Shown here: positions 34,272 through 43,802 of the stretch, piece by piece
How the letters are laid out: the number at the start of each line of letters is the position of its first letter
Numbering within the stretch: the stretch's first letter is position 1
Assembly: GCF_003353175.1 (NCBI RefSeq)
Contig: NZ_QHKS01000040.1
Span: 1 to 50,421, forward strand
Reading direction: 5' to 3'
DNA length: 50,421 nt
Source of the DNA: Paraburkholderia lacunae
GTDB taxonomy: Bacteria > Pseudomonadota > Gammaproteobacteria > Burkholderiales > Burkholderiaceae
Notes under the pieces: generated by a model
Told to the model about the DNA's origin: nothing
The model's input: only the letters and a program-made list of their open reading frames with translations
Databases searched by the model: none
Program-made: the position numbers and the translations under genes

Positions 34272-34679
34272 TCATGCGGTCACCGGCTCGAAATCGTCGA
34301 CCTCGGCCGTGCGCAGCACCGACGCGAGGATCATCTCGCGGGCATTCAGCGCCGGCGGCTGGCAGTGGCGCGGCTGGAAGACCTCGTCGCCACGGTGGAT
34401 CGCTCGTCCGCTCATCGCGCACACGCCCGGGCCACGCGCGCGGGCCGCCTGCCAGATCTGGTCGCCGTACGAGCAACGGGTCGCCTCGCTCCACGCAATC
34501 GTGGCGGTCACGTCCGTCTGCCGCTCGAGCAAACGAATCGTCGCCTGATGTACCGCACAGGATGCAATCCCGTGAGATTGCAGCACACGCTCGGCCACCA
34601 TCGCAGGATAGGCGTACACGCGCGACAGCAGATCGACCGTCCACCGCCACGGATCCCGATTCGTTTCGAATATCGACAT
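34272..34679 (-). CDS. DUF3331 protein, copy 2
   Basis: The product has 135 residues from ATG 34679. The N-terminal half is helical (RWTVDLLSRVYAYPAMVAER); the C-terminal half shares the DUF3331 pattern with the copy at 16915: SYGDQIWQAARARGPGVCAM, SGRAIHRGDEVFQP, NAREMILASVL. The shared C-A-x-S-G and the strand with R-x-D suggest a conserved site, but nothing points to chemistry. It lies 70 bases downstream of an AraC-type gene on the same strand. Function unknown, probably cytosolic. Confidence 0.82.
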   Translation of the reverse strand: MSIFETNRDPWRWTVDLLSRVYAYPAMVAERVLQSHGIASCAVHQATIRLLERQTDVTATIAWSEATRCSYGDQIWQAARARGPGVCAMSGRAIHRGDEVFQPRHCQPPALNAREMILASVLRTAEVDDFEPVTA

Positions 34680-34749
34680 GATGCTGCACTCCTTTGTCCC
34701 GCCGGCGTACTGCGCCGGCGCGCGCGTCTCGACAGACTGGTACCGCGTG

Positions 34750-35685
34750 CTATCCAGCCGTCGCCATGATTCGCCAACGATGCGGCGTGTTACCGACGAA
34801 CCGTCGGAACACCATCGTGAAATGCGCCTGTGACCGGAATCCGCAGGCGAGCGCGACATCGAGCACGTTCAGCTTCGACGTCACAAGCAGCGTCTGCGCG
34901 CGTTCGATCCGGCGTTTCAGCAGGTACTCGTGGGGTCGCAAGCCCGTCGCCCGCCGAAACTGGGACGCGAACTGCATGCGCGTAAGCCCGGCGCTCTCGG
35001 CCATGTCGGCGAGTCCGATCGGCTCGGACAAGTGAGCATCCACGTATTCGGCGACATGCCGCATGCGCCAGCCCGGCAACGCCGCGTCATGCGCCCGCCG
35101 CGCCATGCCTTCGAATCGATGCGCAACGAGCCGCGATACGATCGCGAGGCCCACCGCGTCGACGAATATCGCGCCGCACGCGATGTCGCCGGTCTGTGCG
35201 GCGACAAGCGCCTGAGCGAGCCGTTCGATCACCGGGTCGTATCGCAAGCGCGGATCGTCGAGCAATACGTCCGCTGAGGGGCCGTCGTCGAAAAGGCTCT
35301 GATAGCACTCGGTCAGGCAGCCGGGCGAAACGAACAGATGCAGGACGTCGCACGCGCAATGGAAGCACGCTCGCGTCGCAACGCGTGGCGTCGTCACCTG
35401 GATTGCGCCCGGAATCACGCGGCCGTCAAACAGAACCTCGTCTGCGTGCTCAAACCTCAACGATGTGCATTTCAGGTTGATGCCGACGCAATGAAGCGCG
35501 TCATGGCCGCCGTGCGCGACCTCCTCCGGCTCGACGAGATGGCGCGTCCAGCGCGCCAGCCTGACCGCGCGTCGGGCCTTGTCGCCCGGACAGCGCCAGA
35601 GGGATTCCAGCTCGACCCGATCGCCGCCGGGCCTCAATCCTGAAGTGAGCGACGGAATCAGGGTAACTGGCAACGAAGTCTTCAT
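34750..35685 (-). CDS. AraC-family transcriptional regulator
   Basis: The product has 311 residues from ATG 35685. The N-terminal 190 residues form a sensing domain with a short Cys cluster (RACFHCACDVLHLFVSPGCL). The C-terminal 100 residues are the double helix-turn-helix of the AraC family: YVDAHLSEPIGLADMAESAG, then LRPHEYLLKRRIERAQTLLV and VALACGFRSQAHFTMVFRRF. It is the first gene of a minus-strand pair with DUF3331, and is divergent from two plus-strand AraC genes over a shared 387-base region, a layout consistent with cross-regulation. Ligand unknown. Confidence 0.9.
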   Translation of the reverse strand: MKTSLPVTLIPSLTSGLRPGGDRVELESLWRCPGDKARRAVRLARWTRHLVEPEEVAHGGHDALHCVGINLKCTSLRFEHADEVLFDGRVIPGAIQVTTPRVATRACFHCACDVLHLFVSPGCLTECYQSLFDDGPSADVLLDDPRLRYDPVIERLAQALVAAQTGDIACGAIFVDAVGLAIVSRLVAHRFEGMARRAHDAALPGWRMRHVAEYVDAHLSEPIGLADMAESAGLTRMQFASQFRRATGLRPHEYLLKRRIERAQTLLVTSKLNVLDVALACGFRSQAHFTMVFRRFVGNTPHRWRIMATAG

Positions 35686-36072
35686 CGCGGTAGCCCGGGG
35701 GCGCGTTCACGGTACATGCCTGAATGATGGATACGCCGGCGGAGACTTTCTTGAACGTTCTTGCCCGGCATTGCACGATTTGATCCGGCAATAGTAGCCT
35801 CGAACGTCGCCGGTGACCAGATCAGTCATGGTTCGCCCAATTCCTTAAGCAATTGCTGAATCATCAGTGGAATTCGAAGCATAAAAATTTTATAAAGCGC
35901 ACTTTCACGCGCGACTTGTTCGAATTTTCACGTGCTAAGATTCAGCCCAAAGCTGGATGCGCAGCGTCCGGTTTGATCACGCGACGCAGGAAGCCAACCG
36001 CCCGCATTGCCCGCCCCGTGGTTCACTCGCACGCATGCGCATCCGCCCCGATGTCGAAACCGGAAGCCCCGA
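35686..36072. promoter_or_regulatory. Divergent promoter region between AraC genes
   Basis: These 387 bases separate starts at 35685 and 36073. The central part (about 35840-35950) is AT-rich, with AATTCCTTAAGCAATTGC and AAAAATTTTATAAAG, in contrast to the GC-rich flanks. That is where promoters and AraC binding sites would be expected. No gene is seen. Confidence 0.5.
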
Positions 36073-36741
36073 ATGTCCATAGCTGAGCTATCGCGACTTG
36101 CGTCGCTGGCATCCGCGCTGCACGCGCCGCTCCCGCAAGTCGCGGGCACTTGGCAGCCGGATCCCGCGGTCGCACGCGAACTTGAAACACTGGCAGAGGA
36201 GTTAACGAACGGCGACCCCGTATCGACGCGGCTTGGTACGCTGTTGCGCGATGCGCTCGCCTCTCCGCACGCGCAAACGCGCGGTGTCGTACACGGCTTG
36301 CTGCTCGCGATCTACGGCCACGCCGCCGGGCCCGGCGGCGCGGCGCGCTCGCTCGAGCGAGACACCCGCGGAATGACTGCACGCCAGTATCGGGCGCTAC
36401 TCGAACATGCCAACACGCATCTGTCCGCGTCGCTGATGACAGCCGAGCTTGCCGCCGCGTCGACGCTGAGCGCCGCGCATCTGTCCCGTGCACTCAAGCG
36501 CGCGACCGGCGAGACGCCGAAGCAATGGCTCCTGCGGCGGCGCATCGAGCGAGCCAAGCAAATGCTCATACGAAACGATTGCTCATTAAGCGAGATCGCA
36601 GCGGCCTGTGGCTTCTCACATCAGAGTCACCTGACCCGCGTATTCGTCAAAGTGACCGGCGCCACGCCGCGTGCCTGGCAAGCGTCGAGGCGAATACCCA
36701 TGCAGTCGCGGGCGGAACGGACCCGCGCGCCGTCGCGCTAA
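36073..36741 (+). CDS. Short AraC-family regulator without a cupin sensing domain
   Basis: The product has 222 residues from ATG 36073; the frame is open to 36007 but lacks a better start. The N-terminal 100 residues are helical (ELETLAEELTNGDPVSTRLG) instead of the usual cupin or amidase-like sensor. The AraC DNA-binding part follows: LMTAELAAASTLSAAHLSRA, LKRATGETPKQWLLRRRIER, IAAACGFSHQSHLTRVFVKV. It lies 17 bases before a second AraC gene and could be co-transcribed with it. Its small sensor may respond to a partner instead of a sugar-like ligand, or be reduced by decay. Confidence 0.82.
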   Translation: MSIAELSRLASLASALHAPLPQVAGTWQPDPAVARELETLAEELTNGDPVSTRLGTLLRDALASPHAQTRGVVHGLLLAIYGHAAGPGGAARSLERDTRGMTARQYRALLEHANTHLSASLMTAELAAASTLSAAHLSRALKRATGETPKQWLLRRRIERAKQMLIRNDCSLSEIAAACGFSHQSHLTRVFVKVTGATPRAWQASRRIPMQSRAERTRAPSR

Positions 36742-36758
36742 GTCGCCGGGACTCACCG

Positions 36759-37652
36759 ATGTCCAACCATTACGGCAACGAAGCCGCCCAGTACTTCAGA
36801 CTGCCGCCCATGCCGGTGCTCAGGAGCTCAATGCTTCAAACGCCGGACGTCACGATTACGCGCCTGACGTCCACGCCGGGCGCCGTCAACCTGACCGACC
36901 CTATCCCGCCGGAAAACGCGTTCGTTCTGTGCCTCCAGCTGCAGCCGCTGCCCCGGCACGAGCTGTGGTTGGACGGCAAGCCCGAGCGCGTGACTCCGTA
37001 CGCTCGCGGAGCCGTGTCGGTGGTCGATCTTGCCGCCCGCCCCTCCGCGTTCCTTCCCACGGCATTCGACTGCCTGCAGTTCTATCTGCCGGAAGCTTCG
37101 CTGCAACGTATCGCCGCCGCGGAAGACTGCGCCGCGATCCGCGAACTCGCCATTCCGCACGGCATCCAGGATCCATTCGTCGCGACGATCGGGCAGTTGC
37201 TGCTGCCCGCGCTTGCCGGCAACACCGTGCCGCAATTGTTTGTCGATGGTCTGTTGATCGCGCTGCATAGCCATCTCGCGGCTACGTACAGTGGCGTGCG
37301 GGTCGCGGATGCGCGCAAGACGGGGGCACTCGCACCGTGGCAGGAACTGCGCGCCAAGGCGATGATCGACGCGCACCTCGAAGACGGCCTGTCGATCCTT
37401 GAGCTCGCCGCCGCGTGCGAGCTCTCTCCCGCTTACTTCTGCCGCGCATTCCGCCGCTCCACCGGGCTCGCGCCGCACCAGTGGTTGATGCGACGACGCA
37501 TCGACATCGCGCGCGATCTGCTCGAACGCGGCACGTTGTCGATGACGGAAATCGCGATCTCATGCGGCTTCGCCGATCAAAGCCATTTCACGCGTGTGTT
37601 CTCGCAGATGACCGGCGGCACACCGCGCGCATGGCGTCAAGCGCGGCAGTGA
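36759..37652 (+). CDS. AraC-family transcriptional regulator
   Basis: The product has 297 residues from ATG 36759. Residues 1-190 form an N-terminal sensing domain (NAFVLCLQLQPLPRHELWLD, AFDCLQFYLPEASLQRIAAA). The C-terminal pair of helix-turn-helix units reads LSILELAAACELSPAYFCRA, FRRSTGLAPHQWLMRRRIDI and ISCGFADQSHFTRVFSQMTG. The tandem with the preceding short AraC gene (17 bases) suggests a two-regulator transcript. It converges on the FixJ-type response regulator gene ending at 37741. Target genes are not evident. Confidence 0.9.
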   Translation: MSNHYGNEAAQYFRLPPMPVLRSSMLQTPDVTITRLTSTPGAVNLTDPIPPENAFVLCLQLQPLPRHELWLDGKPERVTPYARGAVSVVDLAARPSAFLPTAFDCLQFYLPEASLQRIAAAEDCAAIRELAIPHGIQDPFVATIGQLLLPALAGNTVPQLFVDGLLIALHSHLAATYSGVRVADARKTGALAPWQELRAKAMIDAHLEDGLSILELAAACELSPAYFCRAFRRSTGLAPHQWLMRRRIDIARDLLERGTLSMTEIAISCGFADQSHFTRVFSQMTGGTPRAWRQARQ

Positions 37653-37740
37653 GGGCGGCAACCCGGCAAGCGCGCGGCCGCCTCTCCGACGCGACATATC
37701 GCACCTGCCCGGCCTCAGGTTTGCATGCGGGCGTGCTCGC

Positions 37741-38415
37741 TCAGCTATGTGTGCGGGCAGGCTGGACGCCCAGCGCCTCGGCCTTGCGCACGAGATCCGG
37801 CAAGGTGCGCACCCGCATCTTCTTCATCACCTGCGCGCGATGAACCTTGATCGTGATCTCCTGCACGGACAGGTCCCAGGCGATTTGCTTGTTCATCAGG
37901 CCCGCGATCACACAGGCCATCACTTCGCGCTCACGCGGCGTCAACGTCGCATATGCCCGGCGATCGTCACCTAGCGCGCGCTCGCGCCCGAGTCGTTGGC
38001 TGTCGAGCGCGAGCGCGCGGCCGACGGCGTCGAGCATCTCCTCGTCGTCAAACGGCTTGGTCAGGAAGTCGAGCGCGCCGCCCTTCATCGCCTTGACCGA
38101 CGCGGCAACATCCCCGTATCCAGTCATGAACAGGATCGGCATGGTCAAGCCGACGCGCGCCACTTCCTCCTGGACCGCGAGTCCGCTTTCGTCATCGAGT
38201 TGCAGGTCGAGGATCAGGCAGCTTGGCACGTCGGGACGACGGAACTCGAGCAACGCGCGCGACGAAGCAAACGCTTCGACAAGGTAACCCGTCGAGCGCA
38301 ACAACGAGCTCAACGATCGTCTCAGCGTCTCGTCGTCGTCGACGACATAGACGATCGGCGCCGCATCGTCCAATCTCGGGTCGCCGGACGACGCGGAATC
38401 CAGCGTGCACGACAT
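37741..38415 (-). CDS. FixJ/NarL-type two-component response regulator
   Basis: The product has 224 residues from ATG 38415, with GGAGG close before; the frame is open further but overlaps the promoter. Receiver domain at 20-135: VVDDDE at 24-29, phospho-acceptor Asp70 in LILDLQLDDESG, Thr98 in FMTGYGD, Lys120 in LTKPFDD. LuxR-type helix-turn-helix at 157-218 (LTPREREVMACVIAGLMNKQ, IAWDLSVQEITIKVHRAQVM). It is divergent from the giant sensor kinase at 38667, which is the natural phosphodonor. Typical FixJ proteins dimerise on phosphorylation and activate transcription. Confidence 0.92.
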   Translation of the reverse strand: MSCTLDSASSGDPRLDDAAPIVYVVDDDETLRRSLSSLLRSTGYLVEAFASSRALLEFRRPDVPSCLILDLQLDDESGLAVQEEVARVGLTMPILFMTGYGDVAASVKAMKGGALDFLTKPFDDEEMLDAVGRALALDSQRLGRERALGDDRRAYATLTPREREVMACVIAGLMNKQIAWDLSVQEITIKVHRAQVMKKMRVRTLPDLVRKAEALGVQPARTHS

Positions 38416-38666
38416 GGCACCTCCATGCGGATCAGATTCATCGTTTCCGGATGATAATCGCGCGCCTGGCGGCTTGTCAGACACCCCCCTGGTTACACGA
38501 AGGGCAGGCACGCGCCGCGGGCGCTCGAGGGGGGTGCCTGAATTTTCCCGCGACCTGCCGGACAATGCGGGGGCCGCGACGACGATGCCTGCGGCCCGAC
38601 TGGCGCGTGGCGGAACCGACACGCCGGCCGGCAGTCGCCCAGTTCCACCATTTTGAGCGTCCGACT
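38416..38666. promoter_or_regulatory. Divergent promoter between response regulator and sensor kinase
   Basis: These 251 bases separate the starts at 38415 and 38667. Both genes must be expressed from here, and self-binding of the response regulator would allow autoregulation. No distinct repeats or boxes could be assigned by eye. Confidence 0.45.
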
Positions 38667-41600
38667 ATGAACATGCGCCCTGCCCTCCCGGCCGATGCGA
38701 GGCGGATGGACGCCGACTGGCTCGCCCGCGCGAAGTGGACCAACATCACGCGATCCGACAACGTGCTGACGTTTGACGTAACGGATCCGGACAACGGCAT
38801 CGTCTGGTCAGCGCGCCAGACCTCATGGGAGCTCGACCTGCGCTGCCGGCAGCTCGAGCGTGAGTTCGCGTTGAACCAATCGCTGGAGCCGGAATGGGCG
38901 CTTCTGGCGGTCGCGCTGATTCGCGCGAGCGACGGCCCGGTTCTCGTCCACCCGCACACGGGCGGCAATACGTTCGATTCGCTTGCGGATGGCCAACTGC
39001 CGCTCGACACCTTCCTCGACCTGTCGCTCGGCGCAGTGCGCGCCCTCGCCAAGCTCCATCGCCGGTCCTGGCTGCACAGCGACCTGCGGCCGACGAGCCT
39101 TTTCGTCGATCAAGACGGCGCGGTGAAGCTCCGCTCGTTCGCCCATGCGAGGAAGCTGCGCAACGACACGGAAGCGTCCGGTACGATGCGCGCGGATTTC
39201 GCTGCCTATGCGGCCCCCGAGCAGGTAGCGTCGGAAAACGCGCGGATCGACGAGCGGTCGGACCTGTATTCGCTCGGCGTCACGCTGTTCCGCCTGCTGA
39301 CGGGCTCCATGCCGTACAAGGCGTCGTCGACGTCCGAATGGATTCACGCGCACGTCGCCATGCAGCCGTCGCCCCCGGGCGCGTTTCGCAACGGCGTGCC
39401 GGCGATTCTGGAGCGCGCGATCCTGAAGCTGATCGCGAAAGAACCGGGTGAGCGCTATCCGTCCTGCGATTCGCTGCAGCACGACCTCGAGCACATTCGC
39501 CGTGATTGGCTCGCGCCTGGCCGCGTCGAGCCGTTCGAGCTCGCGAGCGCCGACCCGCTCGCGCGCCTGCGCATACCCGACGTACTGATCGGCCGCGCGG
39601 CGCAATCGCGTCAGCTCGCCGACACGCTGAGCCAGGTCGCGCGCTCCAGCGAGACCGCGATCGTCCTCATCGAAGGACCGGGCGGCGTCGGCAAGACGGC
39701 GCTCGCCGACGAGTTTGCGCGCCACGTGCGCGCGGCGTCGCCCACATCCTGCTGCGCATCCGGCAAGGTCGCTCAGTACCATCCCGCGAGGCCGTACGCG
39801 CCGGTGCTACAGGCACTACGCTCGCTGTTCGGCAGCGCGCTGGCAAGGCGCGATGACGAGATCGCTGCGATAGTCGCACGGCTGCACGACTGCGTCGGTC
39901 GACAGGCGAGCCTGCTGGCCGGCATTTTTCCGGAAATCACCTGGCTGATCGACCTGGAACCGCTCACGCTCAGCCACGCGGGACCGGCGGACGTGATTCC
40001 GGAGTTCCACTTGTGCCATGCACTCGTGAACGCATTCCGCGCATTCGCGGGGCCAGCCGAGCCGCTGCTCCTCATGATCGACGACATCCAGTGGGCCGAC
40101 GACGCGACGCTCGCATTCATCGCCTCTATAGCAGCGGACGGGCCGGCCAATATCTGTCTGGTCGCCGGATACCGCAGCGAGCAGGACCACACGCCCGCGT
40201 TCCAGGCATTCCTGCGGCAACTCGATCGGGCCCGTGTATCGAGCATCACGCTGGCTCCGCTCGATCCACACAATGTCGCGCAGATGCTTGCCGCGATGCT
40301 GGGCGAGGTGCGCGGCCAACTGTCGGAGCTAGCCAACATCATCCACCGCAAGACCGGCGGCAATCCGTTCTACGTACAGCAGTTGCTGCGCGCGCTGATC
40401 GACGAGCGGCTGCTCCGCTACGACTCCGCGCTGCAAACCTGGCAATGGCGATCGGCCGACATCGACGCGCATCGGCAGACCGAGAACGTCGTGAGCCTGC
40501 TCGTCACCCGGCTCGAACGGCTGACACCCGGCGCGCGGGCGATGCTGTCGCTGCTCGCGTGCGTCGGCACCCGCGCCGATGAGACCCTGCTGTGCGCGGT
40601 GGCCGGCACGACGCCGGCCGAACTCCGCCTCCGGCTGGAGCCGGCCCGCAAGGCGGGCCTGGTCTGCATGCGCGACGGTCACTGGAGCTTCATGCACGAC
40701 CGGATGCTCGAGGCCGCGTATGCGCTGATCGCTCAGCCGGTGCGCGCCGCACATCACGCGAACATCGCCGCGGCGCAGCTCGCGCGCCCCGATGCAGCGT
40801 CGGCACAAACGCTGCTCGATCTCGCCGCTCACATCGAGGAGGCGATGTCCATACCGCTCGAAGACAGCCAGGCGCTCGCGTTCGCGCACGCGCTCGTCAG
40901 TGCCGCGGAAGCCGCGGCCGCGGCCGCGGCGCGCAAACGCGCACTGTCGTTCCTTGCGTCCGCACGAACATTGCTCGGTCCGCAAGGCTGGGCCCGTCAT
41001 TACGCGCTCGCCAGTCGGATAGGCATGCTCCGTTGCGGCATCCTGCTCGCGGAAGGCGAAACCGCGCAGGCAGGCATCGAAATCGACGAGCTCCTGGCTC
41101 GCACGAGCACGCCGGCTGACCGCGCCGAGGCGCACCGGCTGAAAGCTGCGCTGTTGACGGTGGAGTCGGAATACGAGCGAGCGGTCGACATCGCCCTCGC
41201 GGGACTCGCTCTGCTCGGCGTGGACCTGCCCGCTCATCCGACCGAAGCGGATCTCACGGCGGCCTGCCAGGCCGTGCGCGATGCGCTCGGCGAGCGGCAC
41301 GTCCACGAACTGGTCGATCTGCCCGCGATGACCGACCAGCGGATCGGAGCGACGATGGCGCTCCTCACCGCGCTCGAGGCCGCCCATTTCTACCCGAGCA
41401 GCGGACTCGTGCTGTTGCACCTGGCGATGATGGTCCGGCTCACGCTGCGCCATGGCGTGACGGCCGCATCGGTGCAGGGACTCGCGTGGTACGGCGTGAG
41501 CATCGCGGAACATTGCGACGCGTATGAGGAGGGTTTCGAATTCGCGAAGGTCGCGCTCGCGCTCGTCGAGCGCCACGGTTTCGAGCGCTATCGCTCCGCG

Positions 41601-43802
41601 ACGCTCGTCGCGCTCGATCAGGTCAGCGTCTGGACCCAGCCGCTCTCGTATGCGCTCGACCGCGCACGCGATGCGAAGGCCGCCGGCAACGCGAGCGCCG
41701 AACTACGCTGGATGTGCTACAGCTGCAACCACATCGTCAGCGACCTGCTGGCGATGGGGGAACCGCTGCCGGCGATCCGCGAGGAGATCGAACCGCTGCT
41801 CGAAGTCGCGCGCGGCGCGCACTATGAAGACATCGTCGACCTGGTGTCGACACAGTTGGAATTCGTCGATGCATTGCGGTTCGGTTACGATCGCCCGGTC
41901 GGCTCGTGGCGGGCCCGCGCGGGGACCAAAATGCCAATGTCCGTACTGCAGTTTTGGACCGACGTGCTGAAAGGCCAGGCTGCATTCCTCTTCGGCGACA
42001 TCGACACGGCGCGCGCGTCGTTTGATGCCGCCGCGCCGCTCGCATGGTCCACGCCGGCCCACATCATGCTCTCCGACTTCTATCTGTTCAGTGCGCTCGC
42101 GGAGATTGCGTGCGACAACGGCGCGACGCCGCCGGAGCGGCTGATCGATCGCCTCGATGCACACCGCGCCAGGTTCGTCGCATGGAGCGCACTGAATCCG
42201 CATACGTTCCGCAACAAGCTCGCGTTGATCGACGCAGAGTTCGCGCGCATACGCGGCGACCATGTCGCCGCCATGCAGCACTATGAGTCGTCTGCGAATC
42301 TCGCGGCCGAACGCGGCTTCGTGCACGAACAGGCACTTGCACATGAGTTAGCGGGACGCCATGCCGCGTTGCTCGGCCTGACCGGTCCGGCGCGCCATCA
42401 GTTGCGTGTTGCGCACGCGTGCTATCGGCGATGGGGTGCGACGGGCAAGGCGCATACGATGACGGCCCTGCATCCGTTCCTCGTCGTCGATACGTCCCTG
42501 CACGGGGTGACGGCCGCTTACGCGCGTGAGGATCTGGACTTCTCTCTGGCAATGCGAACCGCGCACTCGCTGTCCGAGGAAATTGTGCTCGAGCGGCTGA
42601 TCCAGACGCTGATGCGCAACATGGTGGTGTACGCCGGCGCGCGCTATGGACTCCTTCTGCTCGCGCGGCACGAGAAGCTCGGGATCGAAGCGGTCGCGCG
42701 CGTCTTCGGCAACGACGTGATCGTCGACATCGCTCACGGCCAGCCGACCGAACAGGACGTGCCGTTGTCGATCCTGAACATGGTGGTTCGGACCCGCAAG
42801 CCGATCCTGCTCGGAGACGCACAGCGCCAGGGAATGCCCGAACACGTCCACAGCCTGAGCGCGCATCCAACGCGTTCGGTGTTCTGCCTCCCGCTTCTGA
42901 AGCAAGGCACGCTGATTGGCGTGCTGTATCTCGAGAATGCGCTGACCCAGGGCGTGTTTTCGCCGCGGCGCGTCGCGATGCTCGAGGTGCTCGCCCCGCA
43001 GGCGGCGAACTCGCTCGAGTCGGCGCGGCTCTATGCGGAGCTGATCGACGAAAGCACGCGCCGGATCGAGACCGAGGCCGCGCTGCGGCATGCGCGAACC
43101 GAACTCGCTCGCACCGCGCACATGACGGTGATGGGAGAACTGGCCGCATCGATCGCGCACGAAATCAACCAGCCGCTGACCAGCGTCGTGACGAGCGTTG
43201 GCGCATGCATGCGCTGGCTGCGCGGCGAGCAGCCGGATATCGACGAGGCGCTCGCGAGCCTCGAGGACATCCGGGCATCGGGCGTACGCGCGGCCGACAT
43301 CGTGCGTGCGCTGCGCTCGCTCGCAAAGCAGGCGCCGCCGGCGATGGCGCCGCTCGTGATCGATGATCTGATTCGGGACATTCTGCGGCTGACCGCAACC
43401 GAAATCAACGCGAAGAACGTGCAGCTGCGTGTCGATCTGCGCAGCGGTGGCATCAAGGTGCTGGCCGACCGGACGCAGATCCAGCAGGTCATCTTCAACC
43501 TCGTGACGAACGCTCTCGACGCGATGGACGGTATCGCCGCGCCGCGCGAACTCGCGGTGACGTCGCACGCGAGCGACGGACACGTGATCGTCGGCATCGC
43601 CGACAGCGGCGGCGGGATCGACGGGGAAATCACCGCGCGGATCTTCGATCCGTTCTTCACGACGAAGTCAGGCGGGATGGGGATGGGCCTCGCGATCTGC
43701 CGGTCAATAACCGACGCGCACGGCGGCACGCTCGACGCCGCTCCGCGCGCGGCGCGCGGCAGCGTGTTCACGTTCAGGCTGCCAGCCGGGACAGCGCCCT
43801 GA
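38667..43802 (+). CDS. Giant sensor: kinase-like domain / AAA-STAND ATPase / GAF / histidine kinase
   Basis: The product has 1,711 residues from ATG 38667. Domain order: a Ser/Thr-kinase-like domain at about 30-280, which keeps HSDLRPTSL (Asp139) and APEQV...RSDLYSLGVTLFRLLTG. No Lys in an A-x-K motif is seen, and DFG is replaced by RSF, so it is probably a pseudokinase. ATPase with P-loop GPGGVGKT at 337-344 and LLLMIDDIQWAD; a long helical repeat region; GAF domain near 1300-1460; HisKA with His1498 in AASIAHEINQPL; HATPase with N-box VIFNLVTNALDAM, DSGGGID and FTTKSGGMGMGLAIC. No transmembrane segment is seen, so the sensor is cytosolic. It likely phosphorylates the divergent FixJ-type regulator. 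Confidence 0.9.
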   Translation: MNMRPALPADARRMDADWLARAKWTNITRSDNVLTFDVTDPDNGIVWSARQTSWELDLRCRQLEREFALNQSLEPEWALLAVALIRASDGPVLVHPHTGGNTFDSLADGQLPLDTFLDLSLGAVRALAKLHRRSWLHSDLRPTSLFVDQDGAVKLRSFAHARKLRNDTEASGTMRADFAAYAAPEQVASENARIDERSDLYSLGVTLFRLLTGSMPYKASSTSEWIHAHVAMQPSPPGAFRNGVPAILERAILKLIAKEPGERYPSCDSLQHDLEHIRRDWLAPGRVEPFELASADPLARLRIPDVLIGRAAQSRQLADTLSQVARSSETAIVLIEGPGGVGKTALADEFARHVRAASPTSCCASGKVAQYHPARPYAPVLQALRSLFGSALARRDDEIAAIVARLHDCVGRQASLLAGIFPEITWLIDLEPLTLSHAGPADVIPEFHLCHALVNAFRAFAGPAEPLLLMIDDIQWADDATLAFIASIAADGPANICLVAGYRSEQDHTPAFQAFLRQLDRARVSSITLAPLDPHNVAQMLAAMLGEVRGQLSELANIIHRKTGGNPFYVQQLLRALIDERLLRYDSALQTWQWRSADIDAHRQTENVVSLLVTRLERLTPGARAMLSLLACVGTRADETLLCAVAGTTPAELRLRLEPARKAGLVCMRDGHWSFMHDRMLEAAYALIAQPVRAAHHANIAAAQLARPDAASAQTLLDLAAHIEEAMSIPLEDSQALAFAHALVSAAEAAAAAAARKRALSFLASARTLLGPQGWARHYALASRIGMLRCGILLAEGETAQAGIEIDELLARTSTPADRAEAHRLKAALLTVESEYERAVDIALAGLALLGVDLPAHPTEADLTAACQAVRDALGERHVHELVDLPAMTDQRIGATMALLTALEAAHFYPSSGLVLLHLAMMVRLTLRHGVTAASVQGLAWYGVSIAEHCDAYEEGFEFAKVALALVERHGFERYRSATLVALDQVSVWTQPLSYALDRARDAKAAGNASAELRWMCYSCNHIVSDLLAMGEPLPAIREEIEPLLEVARGAHYEDIVDLVSTQLEFVDALRFGYDRPVGSWRARAGTKMPMSVLQFWTDVLKGQAAFLFGDIDTARASFDAAAPLAWSTPAHIMLSDFYLFSALAEIACDNGATPPERLIDRLDAHRARFVAWSALNPHTFRNKLALIDAEFARIRGDHVAAMQHYESSANLAAERGFVHEQALAHELAGRHAALLGLTGPARHQLRVAHACYRRWGATGKAHTMTALHPFLVVDTSLHGVTAAYAREDLDFSLAMRTAHSLSEEIVLERLIQTLMRNMVVYAGARYGLLLLARHEKLGIEAVARVFGNDVIVDIAHGQPTEQDVPLSILNMVVRTRKPILLGDAQRQGMPEHVHSLSAHPTRSVFCLPLLKQGTLIGVLYLENALTQGVFSPRRVAMLEVLAPQAANSLESARLYAELIDESTRRIETEAALRHARTELARTAHMTVMGELAASIAHEINQPLTSVVTSVGACMRWLRGEQPDIDEALASLEDIRASGVRAADIVRALRSLAKQAPPAMAPLVIDDLIRDILRLTATEINAKNVQLRVDLRSGGIKVLADRTQIQQVIFNLVTNALDAMDGIAAPRELAVTSHASDGHVIVGIADSGGGIDGEITARIFDPFFTTKSGGMGMGLAICRSITDAHGGTLDAAPRAARGSVFTFRLPAGTAP

